This document shows positions 34,972-44,435 of a stretch of 64,000 bases of DNA, piece after piece. The notes beneath the pieces were generated by a model. That model worked only from the letters and a program-made list of their open reading frames with translations, made no database searches and was not told where the DNA came from. Each line of letters opens with the position of its first letter. Within the stretch, counting starts at the first letter, position 1. The position numbers were made by a program, and so were the translations under genes. Source of the stretch: Streptomyces sp. NBC_00490 (GTDB lineage: Bacteria > Actinomycetota > Actinomycetes > Streptomycetales > Streptomycetaceae); contig NZ_CP107869.1 in assembly GCF_036013645.1 (NCBI RefSeq), forward strand, positions 6,262,001 to 6,326,000, written 5' to 3'.

Positions 34972-37445
34972 TGACGGGGAACGTCCAGACGTACAAGGAC
35001 CTGATCCGCAAGCGCTCCGCCGACGGGGAGCCCGAGGCGCTCGCCCACGACCTGCTCAAGGCCGCCGCCGTCAACAACGGCAACTGGACCGGGCTGTGGA
35101 GCGGGGTCCTGGACCGGCTGTGCGAACTGCCGCCCGAGACACGGGCACGGGTCGCCGACGGCCTGGTGACGCAGTACCACTCGCAGGAGGCCGGCCCGGT
35201 CGCCCGGGGCAACGCCCTGACGCTGCTCGGAATCGTCTCCCACGGACTGGAGCCCGACGATCGGCTCACCGCCCAGCGCCTGAAGCAGCTCGACGACCTC
35301 TCCCGGCAGCACTCCTTCTGGTACGGATCGCGCTACGAGGGCCTGGTCGAGGCCGAGCTGGCCGCGGGCCGCCCGCTCGCGCCCGCCGTGGTGGCCGTCT
35401 TCCGGCGTACGGCCGCCAGCCCCACATACCAGGACGCCACCCTGAACCGCGTGGTCAGGCAGCTCACCCACCCCGCCCTCAACGTCGGCGAGGAATGGGC
35501 CGAACAGGCACTGAGGGACGCCGGGGACGACGCCGACTGGCAGGCCCTGCTCGCCCACATCGCCACCGCCACCAGCGCCAGGCCCACCGCGAAGTGGGAC
35601 GCACCGGCCCGCGCGCTCGTCGACACCCTCGGCGCCGACCGCGTCCGCGAGACGGCCCTGACCTGGCTCGCCCTCGTCGGCCGCCCCCGTACCTTCCCCC
35701 TGACGGGCTCGGACTACGGACCGGACGTCAACGCCGCCTACGACCCCTACAACGCAGACGCCCTCCGAGGGGTGGCCTGGCTGCTCTCCCTGCTCCCGCC
35801 CCACCCGGACACGGCCCGCGCCCTCGGCGCCCTCGTCGAGACCTCCCTCAAGAAGGTCGCGGGCCTCGGGCCACGCAACCCCAAGGTCGCCAACGCCGGC
35901 GTCACCGCCCTCGCCCGCATCGACAGCGAGGCCGCCCTCGCCGAACTGGCCCGGCTCGCCACCCGCGTCACCTTCAAGGGCACGCTCAAGCTGCTCGACG
36001 GGGCCCTGGACGCACGGGCCGAGGCGATGGGCCTCAGCCGCGAGGAGATCGAGGAACTCGCGGTCCCCGCCTACGGACTGACGGAGGTGGGACGGGCCGA
36101 GCACCGGCTCGGGGACGTCACGGGCCTGGTCGAGGTCCACGGCACCAAGGCGGTGCTGAGCTGGCGCAACGCGACCGGCAAGGCCGTCAGGAGCGTGCCC
36201 GCCGCCGTCCGCCGGGACCACGCCGACGACCTCAAGGACCTCAAGGCGGCCGTCAAGGACATCGACAAGATGCTCTCGGCCCAGAGCGAGCGCCTGGACC
36301 GTCAGTTCCTGGCCCGCCGCACCTGGCCCTACACCGCCTGGCGCGAGCGCTGCCTCGACCACCCGCTGGTGGGCACCCTCGCCCGCCGCCTCCTGTGGAA
36401 GGTGGACGGCAGGACCGTCGGGTACGCCGAGGGCGCCCTGCGCACCCTCACGGACGACCCGGTGGACAGCGGCACCGAGGTCTCCCTCTGGCACCCGGTG
36501 GACCACGAACCCGCCGAGATCGTCGCCTGGCGCGACTGGCTGGAACGGCACGGCATCACCCAGCCGTTCAAGCAGGCCCACCGCGAGGTGTACCTGCTGA
36601 CGGACGCCGAACGCGCGACGGGCACCTACTCCAACCGCTTCGCCGCGCACTTCCTGCGCCAGCACCAGTTCCACTCGCTGGCGGCGATCCGCGGCTGGCG
36701 CAACAAACTCCGCCTCAGCGTCGACGACGAGGTGCCGCCGGCCGTCCGCGAGCTGCCCCAGTGGGGTCTGCGCGCCGAGTACTGGATCGAGGGCGACGGC
36801 GGCGAGCACTACGAGGACATCACCGAGTCCGGCAGCTTCCTGCGCCTGCGTACCGACCAGGTTCGCTTCTACCCGATCGACGCCCCGGAGAACTCGGCGC
36901 ACTGCTGCGGCGGCGAGTACCGCATGTGGCTGCGCGACGGCCAGGACCCGGTCGAGGCCCTGCCCCTGGACTCGATCCCCCCTCTCGTCCTGTCCGAAGT
37001 CCTGCGCGACGTCGACCTGTTCGTCGGCGTGGCGAGCGTCGGCAACGACCCCACCTGGCAGGACGGCGGCCCCGACGGCCGCTTCCAGGAGTACTGGACG
37101 TCGTACGGCTTCGGCGAGCTGGGCCAGAGCGCGGAGACACGACGCGTGCTGCTGGACCGCCTGATACCCCGCCTGGCCATCGCCGACCGCTGCACCCTGG
37201 AGGGCCGCTTCCTGCACGTGAAGGGCGACCGCCACACGTACAAGATCCACCTCGGCTCGGGCAACATCCTCCGCACTCCGAACGACCAGTACCTCTGCAT
37301 CGTCCCGAAGTCCAACGCGGCGGCCCCGCAGGCGGGTTACCTCCCCTACGAGGGAGATCGCATGCTGGCGGTCATCCTGAGCAAGGCGATGATGCTGGCG
37401 GCCGACACGAAGATCACGGACCCGACGATCCTGAGCCAGCTGTAG
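34971..37445 (+). CDS. DUF4132 domain-containing protein
   Basis: An 824-residue soluble protein. The N-terminal half is rich in short helical repeats (ARLATRV, AELARLA, LDARAEAMGLSREEIEELA), HEAT-like in appearance. The C-terminal ~350 residues match the DUF4132 (MolR-like) type: WRDWLERHGITQPFKQAHREVY, YSNRFAAHFLRQHQF, HCCGGEYRMWL and the end LEGRFLHVKGDRHTYKIHLGSGNI...PNDQYLCIVP. E. coli YehI/MolR-type proteins share this domain, but no biochemical role is established. It is translationally coupled to the Gly-Gly protein. HCCGG near residue 645 offers vicinal cysteines worth noting beside a Ubl-like partner. Confidence 0.85.
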   Translation: MTGNVQTYKDLIRKRSADGEPEALAHDLLKAAAVNNGNWTGLWSGVLDRLCELPPETRARVADGLVTQYHSQEAGPVARGNALTLLGIVSHGLEPDDRLTAQRLKQLDDLSRQHSFWYGSRYEGLVEAELAAGRPLAPAVVAVFRRTAASPTYQDATLNRVVRQLTHPALNVGEEWAEQALRDAGDDADWQALLAHIATATSARPTAKWDAPARALVDTLGADRVRETALTWLALVGRPRTFPLTGSDYGPDVNAAYDPYNADALRGVAWLLSLLPPHPDTARALGALVETSLKKVAGLGPRNPKVANAGVTALARIDSEAALAELARLATRVTFKGTLKLLDGALDARAEAMGLSREEIEELAVPAYGLTEVGRAEHRLGDVTGLVEVHGTKAVLSWRNATGKAVRSVPAAVRRDHADDLKDLKAAVKDIDKMLSAQSERLDRQFLARRTWPYTAWRERCLDHPLVGTLARRLLWKVDGRTVGYAEGALRTLTDDPVDSGTEVSLWHPVDHEPAEIVAWRDWLERHGITQPFKQAHREVYLLTDAERATGTYSNRFAAHFLRQHQFHSLAAIRGWRNKLRLSVDDEVPPAVRELPQWGLRAEYWIEGDGGEHYEDITESGSFLRLRTDQVRFYPIDAPENSAHCCGGEYRMWLRDGQDPVEALPLDSIPPLVLSEVLRDVDLFVGVASVGNDPTWQDGGPDGRFQEYWTSYGFGELGQSAETRRVLLDRLIPRLAIADRCTLEGRFLHVKGDRHTYKIHLGSGNILRTPNDQYLCIVPKSNAAAPQAGYLPYEGDRMLAVILSKAMMLAADTKITDPTILSQL

Positions 37446-37454
37446 TGCGGGCCG

Positions 37455-37849
37455 TCACGCGTGGATACCGTCCCTGACGAGTTCCCGCGCCACCTCCGCC
37501 CGCGGACCCGAGAGTTCGGCGGCGATGCGGCGGGCCCGTTCGGCGTCGGCCTTCACCGAGGCGGGCAGGGGCGGGCCGGCGAGCAGCAGGCGGCGTCGCA
37601 GATGCGTCGGCGGGTGCGTCGCGTCGACGCTGTGGCCGCGGCGGGCGCCCGCGCGGCGCTGGCGTTCGACCTCCGACTCGGGGACCGAGTCCATGTGACG
37701 GGTCAACGCCTCCCACAATCCCTCGGCGTCCGCCGAGGTGGTCCGGCCCGACCCGCGCATACGCCTGCCGTTGGCCTCGCGGTACAGCGTCGTCTCCACC
37801 GACTCGGTGACATGGAGGCGGTCCATCAGCCCGACCGCGGCCTCGGTGG
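37455..37849 (-). pseudogene. M48-family metalloprotease, C-terminal fragment cut by an IS element
   Basis: This piece encodes the C-terminal 131 residues of an integral membrane metalloprotease, reading AAVGLMDRLHVTESVETTLYREANG and on to ...VRDGIHA before the stop. Joining it across one copy of the 9-bp duplication to the fragment at 39275-40169 restores a continuous frame (ARAGSTE then AAVGLMDRL). Cut off from its promoter and start, it is probably not translated as such. The motif GHSVDATHPPTHLRRRLL is typical of the region after the active site in M48 proteins. Confidence 0.9.
37841..37849. repeat. Target site duplication, left copy
   Basis: CCTCGGTGG directly precedes the IS256-family element and is repeated exactly at 39275-39283. 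Nine bases is within the 8-9 bp duplication made by this family, and removal of one copy restores the protease frame. Confidence 0.9.
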
Positions 37850-39274
37850 GATGGCGTCCCTTGAAGTGGTGTAGCCGGGCTTGGCCGCGGAACGCGCGGG
37901 TGTCTGCCCGGGGCGTGCATCCGCTGGCGGTGCATGCTCCCTGAACAAGGGCAGGCCATCGCGTAAGTCTCCCTGGTGAACGGGCAGTTCAACCGGAGGA
38001 GCGCGATGGCCTTGTCCCAGTCTGAGCTGATGCGGCTGCTGGAGTCACTACGTCGGGCAGATGGAGTTGAAGCAATCAGGGTGGTGTGCGAGCGCATCCT
38101 GCAGGAGCTCATCGAGGCCGAGGCCACCGAGGTGATCGGTGCCGCCCCGCGTGAGCACTCCGAGTTGCGCACGACCTGGCGCAACGGACACCGCGACCGT
38201 CTGCTGACCACCCAGGCCGGCGACCTGGACCTGAAGATCCCGAAGGTGCGGACCGGGTCGTTCTTCCCCTCGCTGCTGGAACGTCGGCGGCGCATCGACC
38301 GGGCGTTGTTCGCCGTGGTGATGGAGGCATACGTGCACGGCGTCTCCACCCGCAGCGTGGATGACCTGGTCAAAGCACTCGGTGCGGACTCCGGGATCTC
38401 CAAGTCCGAGGTCTCGCGGATCTGCGGCGAACTCGACGAGGAGCTGACCGCGTTCAAGGAACGGCCGCTGGATCACACCGTCTTCCCCTACGTTTTCCTG
38501 GACGCCACCTACTGCAAGGCCCGGGTGAATCACCGGATCGCCTCGCAGGCCGTGGTCATCGCCACCGGCATCTCGGCCACCGGACACCGCGAGATCCTCG
38601 GCGTGATGGTCGGCGACAGCGAATCGAAGCCGTTCTGGACGAAGTTCCTGCGCTCGCTTCGGGCCCGCGGCCTGGAGAACGTCCAGCTGGTGATCTCCGA
38701 CAGCCACAGCGGGCTGGTGGCCGCGATCCGCACCGTCTTCCTCGGTGCGGCCTGGCAAAGGTGCCGCGTTCACTTCGTCCGGGACGTCTTCAGCGTGATC
38801 GAAAAGGGCTCAGGCGAGATGGTGGCAGCGACCATACGCACCATCTTCGCGCAGACCACCGCCGAGCAGGTCCGCATCCAGCTGGACGTGGTCGCCGACA
38901 TGCTCGGACGACAGTTCCCGCAGGTCAAGAAGATGCTGCTGGACGCCGCATCGGACATCACGGCGTTCGCGGACTTCCCTCCGACGCACTGGAAGAAGAT
39001 CTGGTCGACCAACCCGCTGGAACGGCTGAACCGGGAGATCAAACGACGGGCCGACGTCGTCCAGGTCTTCCCCAACCCCGCCGCCCTGGACCGACTCGCC
39101 GCCGCGGTCCTGGCCGAACTCCACGACGAATGGCAGGTCTTCGACCGCCGCTACCTCTCCGAAGCCTCCATGGCCGAACTCCTCACCACCCAGCCCACTC
39201 CACCCGAGCCGCAGATCACCCCGCAACCGGAATCGAAACAGCTGCCGTGACTACACCACCCCGCGGGACATGAC
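37850..39274 (+). mobile_element. IS256-family insertion sequence
   Basis: A 1,425-bp element bounded by the 9-bp duplication. Imperfect terminal inverted repeats share the core GTGGTGTAG (left end about 37866-37874) with CTACACCAC (39251-39259), and GTCCC/GGGAC further out. One complete transposase gene fills it, reading left to right, opposite to the interrupted protease gene. Length, single ORF and duplication size all fit the IS256 family. The intact transposase and exact duplication suggest a recent insertion. Confidence 0.93.
38006..39250 (+). CDS. IS256-family (MULE-type DDE) transposase
   Basis: A 414-residue transposase. N-terminal DNA-binding features include TTWRNGHRDRLLTTQAGDLDLKIPKVR. 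The DDE triad is seen as Asp in YVFLDATYCKARV, Asp in LVISDSHSGL (with the C/H motif RCRVHFVRD after it) and Glu in STNPLERLNREIKRR. Length and motifs are complete, so it is probably active. It starts with ATG at 38006 behind a strong Shine-Dalgarno (CCGGAGGAG). The C-terminal tail (TQPTPPEPQITPQPE) is variable in the family. Confidence 0.95.
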   Translation: MALSQSELMRLLESLRRADGVEAIRVVCERILQELIEAEATEVIGAAPREHSELRTTWRNGHRDRLLTTQAGDLDLKIPKVRTGSFFPSLLERRRRIDRALFAVVMEAYVHGVSTRSVDDLVKALGADSGISKSEVSRICGELDEELTAFKERPLDHTVFPYVFLDATYCKARVNHRIASQAVVIATGISATGHREILGVMVGDSESKPFWTKFLRSLRARGLENVQLVISDSHSGLVAAIRTVFLGAAWQRCRVHFVRDVFSVIEKGSGEMVAATIRTIFAQTTAEQVRIQLDVVADMLGRQFPQVKKMLLDAASDITAFADFPPTHWKKIWSTNPLERLNREIKRRADVVQVFPNPAALDRLAAAVLAELHDEWQVFDRRYLSEASMAELLTTQPTPPEPQITPQPESKQLP

Positions 39275-39283
39275 CCTCGGTGG
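39275..39283. repeat. Target site duplication, right copy
   Basis: The second copy of CCTCGGTGG lies just outside the right end of the IS256-family element. It belongs to codons of the protease (read on the minus strand, tcc acc gag g). Confidence 0.9.
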
Positions 39284-40169
39284 ACCCGGCGCGGGCGGCC
39301 GCGGCGTCGGCGAGGTACTCACTGCGGCGGGCGGAGCTGGAGGTCAGCAGGTCGAGGAGCAGCACGAGGCCCCCGATCAGCGTGCGGGGCACGACGTACA
39401 GCAGGTTGACGAGCGCTTCCACCAACGTCGGCTCCTGGATGGGCGACAGGTAGTAGTGCCATGTCGTCAGCGACCTGTACGCCGTTCCCACGACCATGCC
39501 GTGCCGGGTGTCCCCGTGGGTGAAGTGGCCGAGTTCATGGCCCAGGAGAGCGATCCGCTGCTGTGGGGTCAGGACCTCCCACAGCGGCAGCCCCAGCGTC
39601 AGCATCCGACGACGCAGACCGAGGTGCGTCACGTTCGCGTTGGCCTGTGCGTCGACGACGACGATGTCCACGCTCCGGGTGCCCGACAGGGCGGCGACTT
39701 CGTCGATCAGCGCATACAGTTCGGGCGCGTCGTCCCGGGCCAGGACGCGGGCGTGACCGGGCAGTCGGTTCAGACGCGGCCGGAGCGTCCAGGCCAGCGC
39801 CAGCAGGAGCAGACCGGGCACCATGCCGATGCCGCCCCAGCCACCGACCAGGAACCAGATACCGCCCCCGGCCAGCGCGGCGGTCACCGCGTGCACCGCG
39901 AGCGCGATCGCATAGGCCAGCACACCTGCCGCCGTACGTCCGTTCCAGTGCCGCTCGTCCCCGGTGCTCAGGTCGGTGACCAGCCGCTCACCGTGGCGCT
40001 GCGCCAGCCGGCGGCGCAGCCGCCCCAGCCCGCCCTTCTCCTCGTCCGCCCCCTGCGGATCCACGTTCCAGTCACACGCCGCGCACCACACGGTGAACCG
40101 GCGGTCGGCACGGATCTCCACCCCGCACTGAGGGCACGGCTGGACTGTCTGTTCCCCGGCGGCACGCAT
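39275..40169 (-). pseudogene. M48-family metalloprotease, N-terminal fragment with intact active site
   Basis: This encodes the first ~298 residues of a membrane metalloprotease. A zinc-ribbon-like N-terminus (CPQCG...CAACDWN) is followed by two hydrophobic helices, the zinc site HELGH (ALLGHELGHFTHGD), further helices and the third ligand region SEYLADAAAARAGSTE. The IS256-family insertion cuts it there. Translation would run about 20 residues into the element and stop at 39216, giving a truncated protein that keeps all catalytic ligands but loses the last 131 residues. The ATG at 40169 follows GGGAGGGGGAG. Residual activity cannot be excluded. Confidence 0.9.
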
Positions 40170-40288
40170 CGGCGCACCCTCCCCCTCCCGGCAGCCCCTC
40201 CCCAGAGGCTGCTGTGTACATGGCGAGGGCAGTGGATCACAGTCGCGCAGACCTGGCCAACTCCCCTGGCGAAGGCGCCGCCGCAGGT

Positions 40289-41062
40289 TCAGCAGCCGCC
40301 CGTCCGACGCGTGGTCACGGCGACGTCGTCGAGACGGATGTCGTACGAGGACGGGGTCGGGTCGGCCTGGTACAGCTGCCAGCCGAGCTTCAGCTTGTCG
40401 AAGGCCGGGAACGCGAAGTCGTCGGCCGTGCCGCCGTGTTCCTTCGTGGACACGGTCAGGGCGGACTGCTCGACGCCGTCGAAGTAGACCGTGACCCGGT
40501 TGTCCGTCGCGTCCAGATGGAACTCGACGCACTGCCACGCGCCGCCCACCGCCGGTGCGGAGGTCTTCCACGACGTCCAGTCGCCGGTGGGGCCGAGGTC
40601 GGAGCCGACGCCCCAGAAGTTGCCCCGGTCGGTGGGGGCGTACTGCCCGCCCAGGGGCCGGACGAGCGTGGGGGAGCCGGACCCGGACGCCTCGGCGATC
40701 GTCCAGTGCGCCCAGTCCGGGGCGGTCGGGAAGGCGTCCACCCGCACGCGCAGCCGGGCCCAGTAGCTGTTGCCGGGGGCGGTCAGGTCGGGGAAGACGA
40801 GGAAGGCGCGGCCGTTGCCCTCGGTGTGGATCCGCAGTTCACGGCCGTGGCCCGTGCTGCTGGGGGCGACCGTCAGGGTGCCGTCGGCGGTGTCGGCGGT
40901 CCAGCCGTGGCCCTTCGTCACGGGGCCCAGGGGGAGACGGTCGAAGCTCTCCCGGGCGAGGGTGCCGTGCGGGATGGGGGCCGCCGAGGAGGAGGCGGGG
41001 AGCGCGATCAGTACGGCCGCCGCGGCGGAGAGGGAGGCGGCGGCTCTCTTCAGGAAGGACAT
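40289..41062 (-). CDS. Secreted concanavalin A-like lectin/glucanase-fold protein
   Basis: A 257-residue exported protein with a signal peptide (MSFLKRAAASLSAAAAVLIALPASSSAA). The body is beta-rich with conserved WYARLRVRVDAFP-like NSYWARLRVRVDAFPTAPDWAHW, VEFHLDATDNRVTVYFDGVEQSALTV and FDKLKLGWQLYQADPTPSSYDIRLDDVAVTTR. This is the pattern of Cip1/polysaccharide-lyase-like jelly-roll domains acting on polysaccharides. Whether it is catalytic or binding is unclear. It ends in a Cys (GGC) that could pair with the single Cys in WQCVEF. It starts with ATG at 41062. Confidence 0.8.
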   Translation of the reverse strand: MSFLKRAAASLSAAAAVLIALPASSSAAPIPHGTLARESFDRLPLGPVTKGHGWTADTADGTLTVAPSSTGHGRELRIHTEGNGRAFLVFPDLTAPGNSYWARLRVRVDAFPTAPDWAHWTIAEASGSGSPTLVRPLGGQYAPTDRGNFWGVGSDLGPTGDWTSWKTSAPAVGGAWQCVEFHLDATDNRVTVYFDGVEQSALTVSTKEHGGTADDFAFPAFDKLKLGWQLYQADPTPSSYDIRLDDVAVTTRRTGGC

Positions 41063-41123
41063 GGGGCCAGTGTGCAACTGGAGTCACACAAGTCCCAGGT
41101 GTCACAGGGGAGTTGGCTGGATT

Positions 41124-41723
41124 TCAGCTCGTCTTCTCCGACTGGCCGGCTTCGAGTAGCCGCCCCACGTCCAGGACTACCTTCCCGCCGATCGACTCGG
41201 GGAGAGTGACCAGTTCGCCCGCAGTGTGGATGTGATGAGTCGTGTAGCCGTCCCGTACCGGCTCGGTGAGGACGTGGAGGCGTTGGTGCTGGCGGTCGAT
41301 GATGACATAGACAGGGATCTTGGCCTTGGCATAGGAGACCAGTTTGGACCTCAGGTCGGTCTTCCAGTTACTGGACGTGACCTCCATGACGAGCCGGAAG
41401 CAGGCCGGGTCGTAGCAGCTGTTCTCCACCCCGTGCTCGCGATAGTCGTCGTCTACAACCGACAGGTCGGGGATCACGTAGTCCTCCGGCCCTGTCGGGA
41501 GCCAGAGTCCGATGCCCGGAAGCGCACGTACCAAGCCGAACTGCAGGAAGGGGGCGGCGAACAGCATCAGGGCTTCGGAGTGCGGGCCGTCCGGTGCTGG
41601 GCTCACGAGGATCTGGCCTCCGATGATCTCGACGCGGTAGCCCGGGTTGCGCTCCATGAGCCGGTTGGCCTCCGCGATGAGCGGACGGTCGCCGTAAGGC
41701 CGCTCGACGGCTGCTGCGGACAT
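41124..41723 (-). CDS. Uma2-family (PD-(D/E)XK-like) protein
   Basis: A 199-residue protein of the Uma2/DUF820 family. The nuclease-like core reads VEIIGGQILVSPAPDGPHSEAL, PTGPEDYVIPDLSVVDDD (conserved PDL), LVMEVTSSNWKTDLRSKLVSYAKAKIPVYVIID (the ExxS...K...Y signature). Family members are abundant orphan proteins in Streptomyces and cyanobacteria, predicted endonucleases without a settled role. The ATG at 41723 is preceded by CAGGAGG. It stands alone between the lectin-like gene and the sdh operon terminator. Confidence 0.88.
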   Translation of the reverse strand: MSAAAVERPYGDRPLIAEANRLMERNPGYRVEIIGGQILVSPAPDGPHSEALMLFAAPFLQFGLVRALPGIGLWLPTGPEDYVIPDLSVVDDDYREHGVENSCYDPACFRLVMEVTSSNWKTDLRSKLVSYAKAKIPVYVIIDRQHQRLHVLTEPVRDGYTTHHIHTAGELVTLPESIGGKVVLDVGRLLEAGQSEKTS

Positions 41724-41825
41724 CGCGTGCCTCCTGAGGGCTGGTGTCGAGAGCATCATCGTAGGCCGGACAGCGTTGGTATGTCCTTAACGATCACGTT
41801 CACCCAAACGGGTGTCCGCACGCCA

Positions 41826-41858
41826 GAGGACCCCGCTCCCAACGGAAACGGGGCCCTC
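41826..41858 (-). terminator. Terminator hairpin of the sdh operon
   Basis: GAGGACCCCG (41826-41835) pairs with CGGGGCCCTC (41849-41858) as a 10-bp stem with one G-T wobble around a 13-base loop. It lies 21 bases beyond the sdhB stop codon. The structure is near-symmetrical and would work for either strand. Confidence 0.65.
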
Positions 41859-41879
41859 ACAGCCGTACCGAAAACGATC

Positions 41880-42659
41880 TCAGAACCGGCGCGTGATCAG
41901 CGCCTTCTTCACCTCGGCGATCGCCTTCGTGACCTCGATGCCACGCGGGCAGGCATCCGTGCAGTTGAAGGTGGTGCGGCAGCGCCACACACCGTCACGG
42001 TCGTTGAGGATCTCCAGCCGCTGCTCCCCGGCCTCGTCGCGCGAGTCGAAGATGAAGCGGTGGGCGTTGACGATGGCCGCCGGGCCGAAGTACTGGCCGT
42101 CGTTCCAGAAGACCGGGCACGACGACGTGCACGCCGCGCACAGGATGCACTTGGTCGTGTCGTCGAAGCGCTCGCGGTCCTCGGCGGTCTGGAGACGCTC
42201 ACGCGTCGGCTCGTTCGTGTCCTTCGTGATGAGGAAGGGCATGACGTCGCGGTACGCCTGGAAGAACGGCTCCATGTCGACCACGAGGTCCTTGAGCACC
42301 GTCAGGCCCTTGATGGGCTCGACCGTGATCGGCTTCGCGGGGTTGATGTCCTTGATGAGGGTCTTGCAGGCAAGACGGTTCTTGCCGTTGATCCTCATCG
42401 CGTCCGAGCCGCAGATGCCGTGGGCACAGGAGCGACGGAACGTCAGCGAGCCGTCCTGGTCCCACTTGATCTTGTGCAGGGCGTCGAGGACACGTTCCTT
42501 CGGGTCGATCTCCAGCTGGAAGTCTTCCCAGACCGCTTCCGCCGAGACCTCGGAGTTGAAGCGGCGGATGCGGAAGGTGACCGTGATGTACGGAGAGTCG
42601 GCGAAGCCGGGCTCGGGTGCGCCGGCCGCGTCCGCCTTGTCCAGGGTCGGGGTTGCCAT
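41880..42659 (-). CDS. sdhB: Succinate dehydrogenase iron-sulfur subunit
   Basis: A 259-residue subunit that passes electrons from the flavoprotein to the membrane quinone site. The [2Fe-2S] domain has RRSCAHGICGSDAMRING with a further Cys at LACKTL; the [4Fe-4S]/[3Fe-4S] domain has CILCAACTSSCPVFW and a later CTDACPRGIEV. All expected ligand cysteines are present. The start codon overlaps the sdhA stop by one base. It is the last gene of the sdhCDAB operon. Confidence 0.96.
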   Translation of the reverse strand: MATPTLDKADAAGAPEPGFADSPYITVTFRIRRFNSEVSAEAVWEDFQLEIDPKERVLDALHKIKWDQDGSLTFRRSCAHGICGSDAMRINGKNRLACKTLIKDINPAKPITVEPIKGLTVLKDLVVDMEPFFQAYRDVMPFLITKDTNEPTRERLQTAEDRERFDDTTKCILCAACTSSCPVFWNDGQYFGPAAIVNAHRFIFDSRDEAGEQRLEILNDRDGVWRCRTTFNCTDACPRGIEVTKAIAEVKKALITRRF

Positions 42660-44413
42660 CAGTACTTACGCTCCATCGGCTGGTAGCGGGTCTGGACGAC
42701 CGGCTTGTAGTCGAGACGGATGGACTCGACGCCGTCGTCGCCCACCTCGCGGTACGCCATGGTGTGGCGCATGAAGTTGACGTCGTCGCGGTTCGGGTAG
42801 TCCTCGCGGTAGTGACCGCCGCGGGACTCCTTGCGGGCCAGGGCCGAGACCGCCATGACCTCGGCGAGGTCGAGCAGGTTGCCCAGCTCGATGGCCTCCA
42901 GCAGGTCCGTGTTGAACCGCTTGCCCTTGTCCTGGATCGAGACGTTCAGGTAGCGCTCGCGCAGCTCCGCGATCTTCTCGACCGCCGTCTTGATCGTCTG
43001 CTCGGTGCGGAACACCATGACGTTGGCGTCCATGGTCTCCTGCAGCTCACGCCGGAGCACGGACACCCGCTCGGTGCCCGTCGACGCGCGCAGCCGCTCG
43101 ACCTGCCCGACGACGAGCGACGCCGGGTCCTCCGGCAGCTCGACGAAGTCCGCCGTCTGGCTGTACTCCGCCGCCGCGATACCGGCCCGACGGCCGAACA
43201 CGTTGATGTCCAGCAGGGAGTTCGTGCCCAGCCGGTTGGCGCCGTGGACCGACACACAGGCCACCTCGCCGGCCGCGTACAGGCCCGGGACCACCGTGGT
43301 GTTGTCCGACAGAACCTCACCCTCGACATTCGTCGGGATGCCGCCCATGGCGTAGTGCGCGGTGGGCTGGATCGGGATCGGGTCCGTGTACGGCTCGATG
43401 CCCAGGTAGGTGCGCGCGAACTCGGTGATGTCCGGGAGCTTCGCGTCCAGCTGCTCCGGCGGGAGGTGGGTGAGGTCGAGGTAGACGTGGTCGCCCTCGG
43501 GACCGCAGCCGCGGCCCTCACGGATCTCCGTGTAGATGGAGCGGGACACGACGTCACGGGACGCGAGGTCCTTCATGACCGGCGCGTACTTCTCCATGAA
43601 GCGCTCGCCGTCCTTGTTGCGGAGGATGCCGCCCTCACCACGGGCGCCCTCCGTCAGCAGGATGCCCATGCGCCAGATGCCGGTCGGGTGGAACTGGAAG
43701 AACTCCATGTCCTCCAGCGGCAGACCGCGACGGTAGACCGCCGCCTGGCCGTCGCCCGTCAGCGTGTGCGCGTTCGACGTCACCTTGAAGAACTTGCCGG
43801 TGCCGCCGGACGCGTAGATCACGGCCTTCGCCTGGAAGACGTGGATCTCACCGGTCGCGAGCTCGTACGCCACGACGCCCGCCGACCGCTTGACGCCGTC
43901 GACCTCGGTGATCAGCTGGTCCAGGACGTAGAACTCGTTGAAGAACTCCACGCCCTCCTTGACGCAGTTCTGGTACAGCGTCTGGAGGATCATGTGGCCG
44001 GTGCGGTCCGCGGCGTAGCAGGACCGGCGGACCGGGGCCTCGCCGTGGTTGCGGGAGTGACCGCCGAAACGGCGCTGGTCGATCGTCCCGTCGGGCGTCC
44101 GGTTGAACGGCAGGCCCATCTTCTCCAGGTCGAGGACGGCGTCGATGGCCTCCTTCGCCAGGATCTCGGCGGCGTCCTGGTCGACCAGGTAGTCACCGCC
44201 CTTGACCGTGTCGAAGGTGTGCCACTCCCAGTTGTCCTCCTCCACGTTGGCCAGCGCGGCGGCCATGCCGCCCTGCGCGGCGCCCGTGTGGGAGCGGGTG
44301 GGGTAGAGCTTGGTGAGCACGGCGGTACGGCTGCGCTTCGTCGACTCGATCGCGGCGCGCATGCCGGCGCCGCCCGCGCCGACGATGACGGTGTCGTACT
44401 TGTGGATCTTCAT
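42659..44413 (-). CDS. sdhA: Succinate dehydrogenase flavoprotein subunit
   Basis: A 584-residue flavoprotein that oxidises succinate to fumarate in the TCA cycle. The FAD-binding N-terminus is [16 protein letters not shown], the covalent FAD His lies in [11 protein letters not shown], and the substrate site includes [17 protein letters not shown] and [17 protein letters not shown] [38 protein letters not shown] is the conserved cap region. It starts 22 bases after sdhD and overlaps sdhB, so subunit stoichiometry is set by coupling. Confidence 0.97.
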   Translation of the reverse strand: MKIHKYDTVIVGAGGAGMRAAIESTKRSRTAVLTKLYPTRSHTGAAQGGMAAALANVEEDNWEWHTFDTVKGGDYLVDQDAAEILAKEAIDAVLDLEKMGLPFNRTPDGTIDQRRFGGHSRNHGEAPVRRSCYAADRTGHMILQTLYQNCVKEGVEFFNEFYVLDQLITEVDGVKRSAGVVAYELATGEIHVFQAKAVIYASGGTGKFFKVTSNAHTLTGDGQAAVYRRGLPLEDMEFFQFHPTGIWRMGILLTEGARGEGGILRNKDGERFMEKYAPVMKDLASRDVVSRSIYTEIREGRGCGPEGDHVYLDLTHLPPEQLDAKLPDITEFARTYLGIEPYTDPIPIQPTAHYAMGGIPTNVEGEVLSDNTTVVPGLYAAGEVACVSVHGANRLGTNSLLDINVFGRRAGIAAAEYSQTADFVELPEDPASLVVGQVERLRASTGTERVSVLRRELQETMDANVMVFRTEQTIKTAVEKIAELRERYLNVSIQDKGKRFNTDLLEAIELGNLLDLAEVMAVSALARKESRGGHYREDYPNRDDVNFMRHTMAYREVGDDGVESIRLDYKPVVQTRYQPMERKY

Positions 44414-44435
44414 CAGGAATTCCTCAGCCCCGCGC

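Noticed and set aside
34964..37477. An 837-codon plus-strand frame parallel to DUF4132
   Set aside because: It is in a shifted frame and Arg/Pro/Gly-rich; the DUF4132 frame has the domain motifs and the coupled start.
40214..41209. Plus-strand frame over the lectin-like gene
   Set aside because: It is antisense to a protein with a clear signal peptide and beta-sandwich motifs, and its composition is shadow-like.
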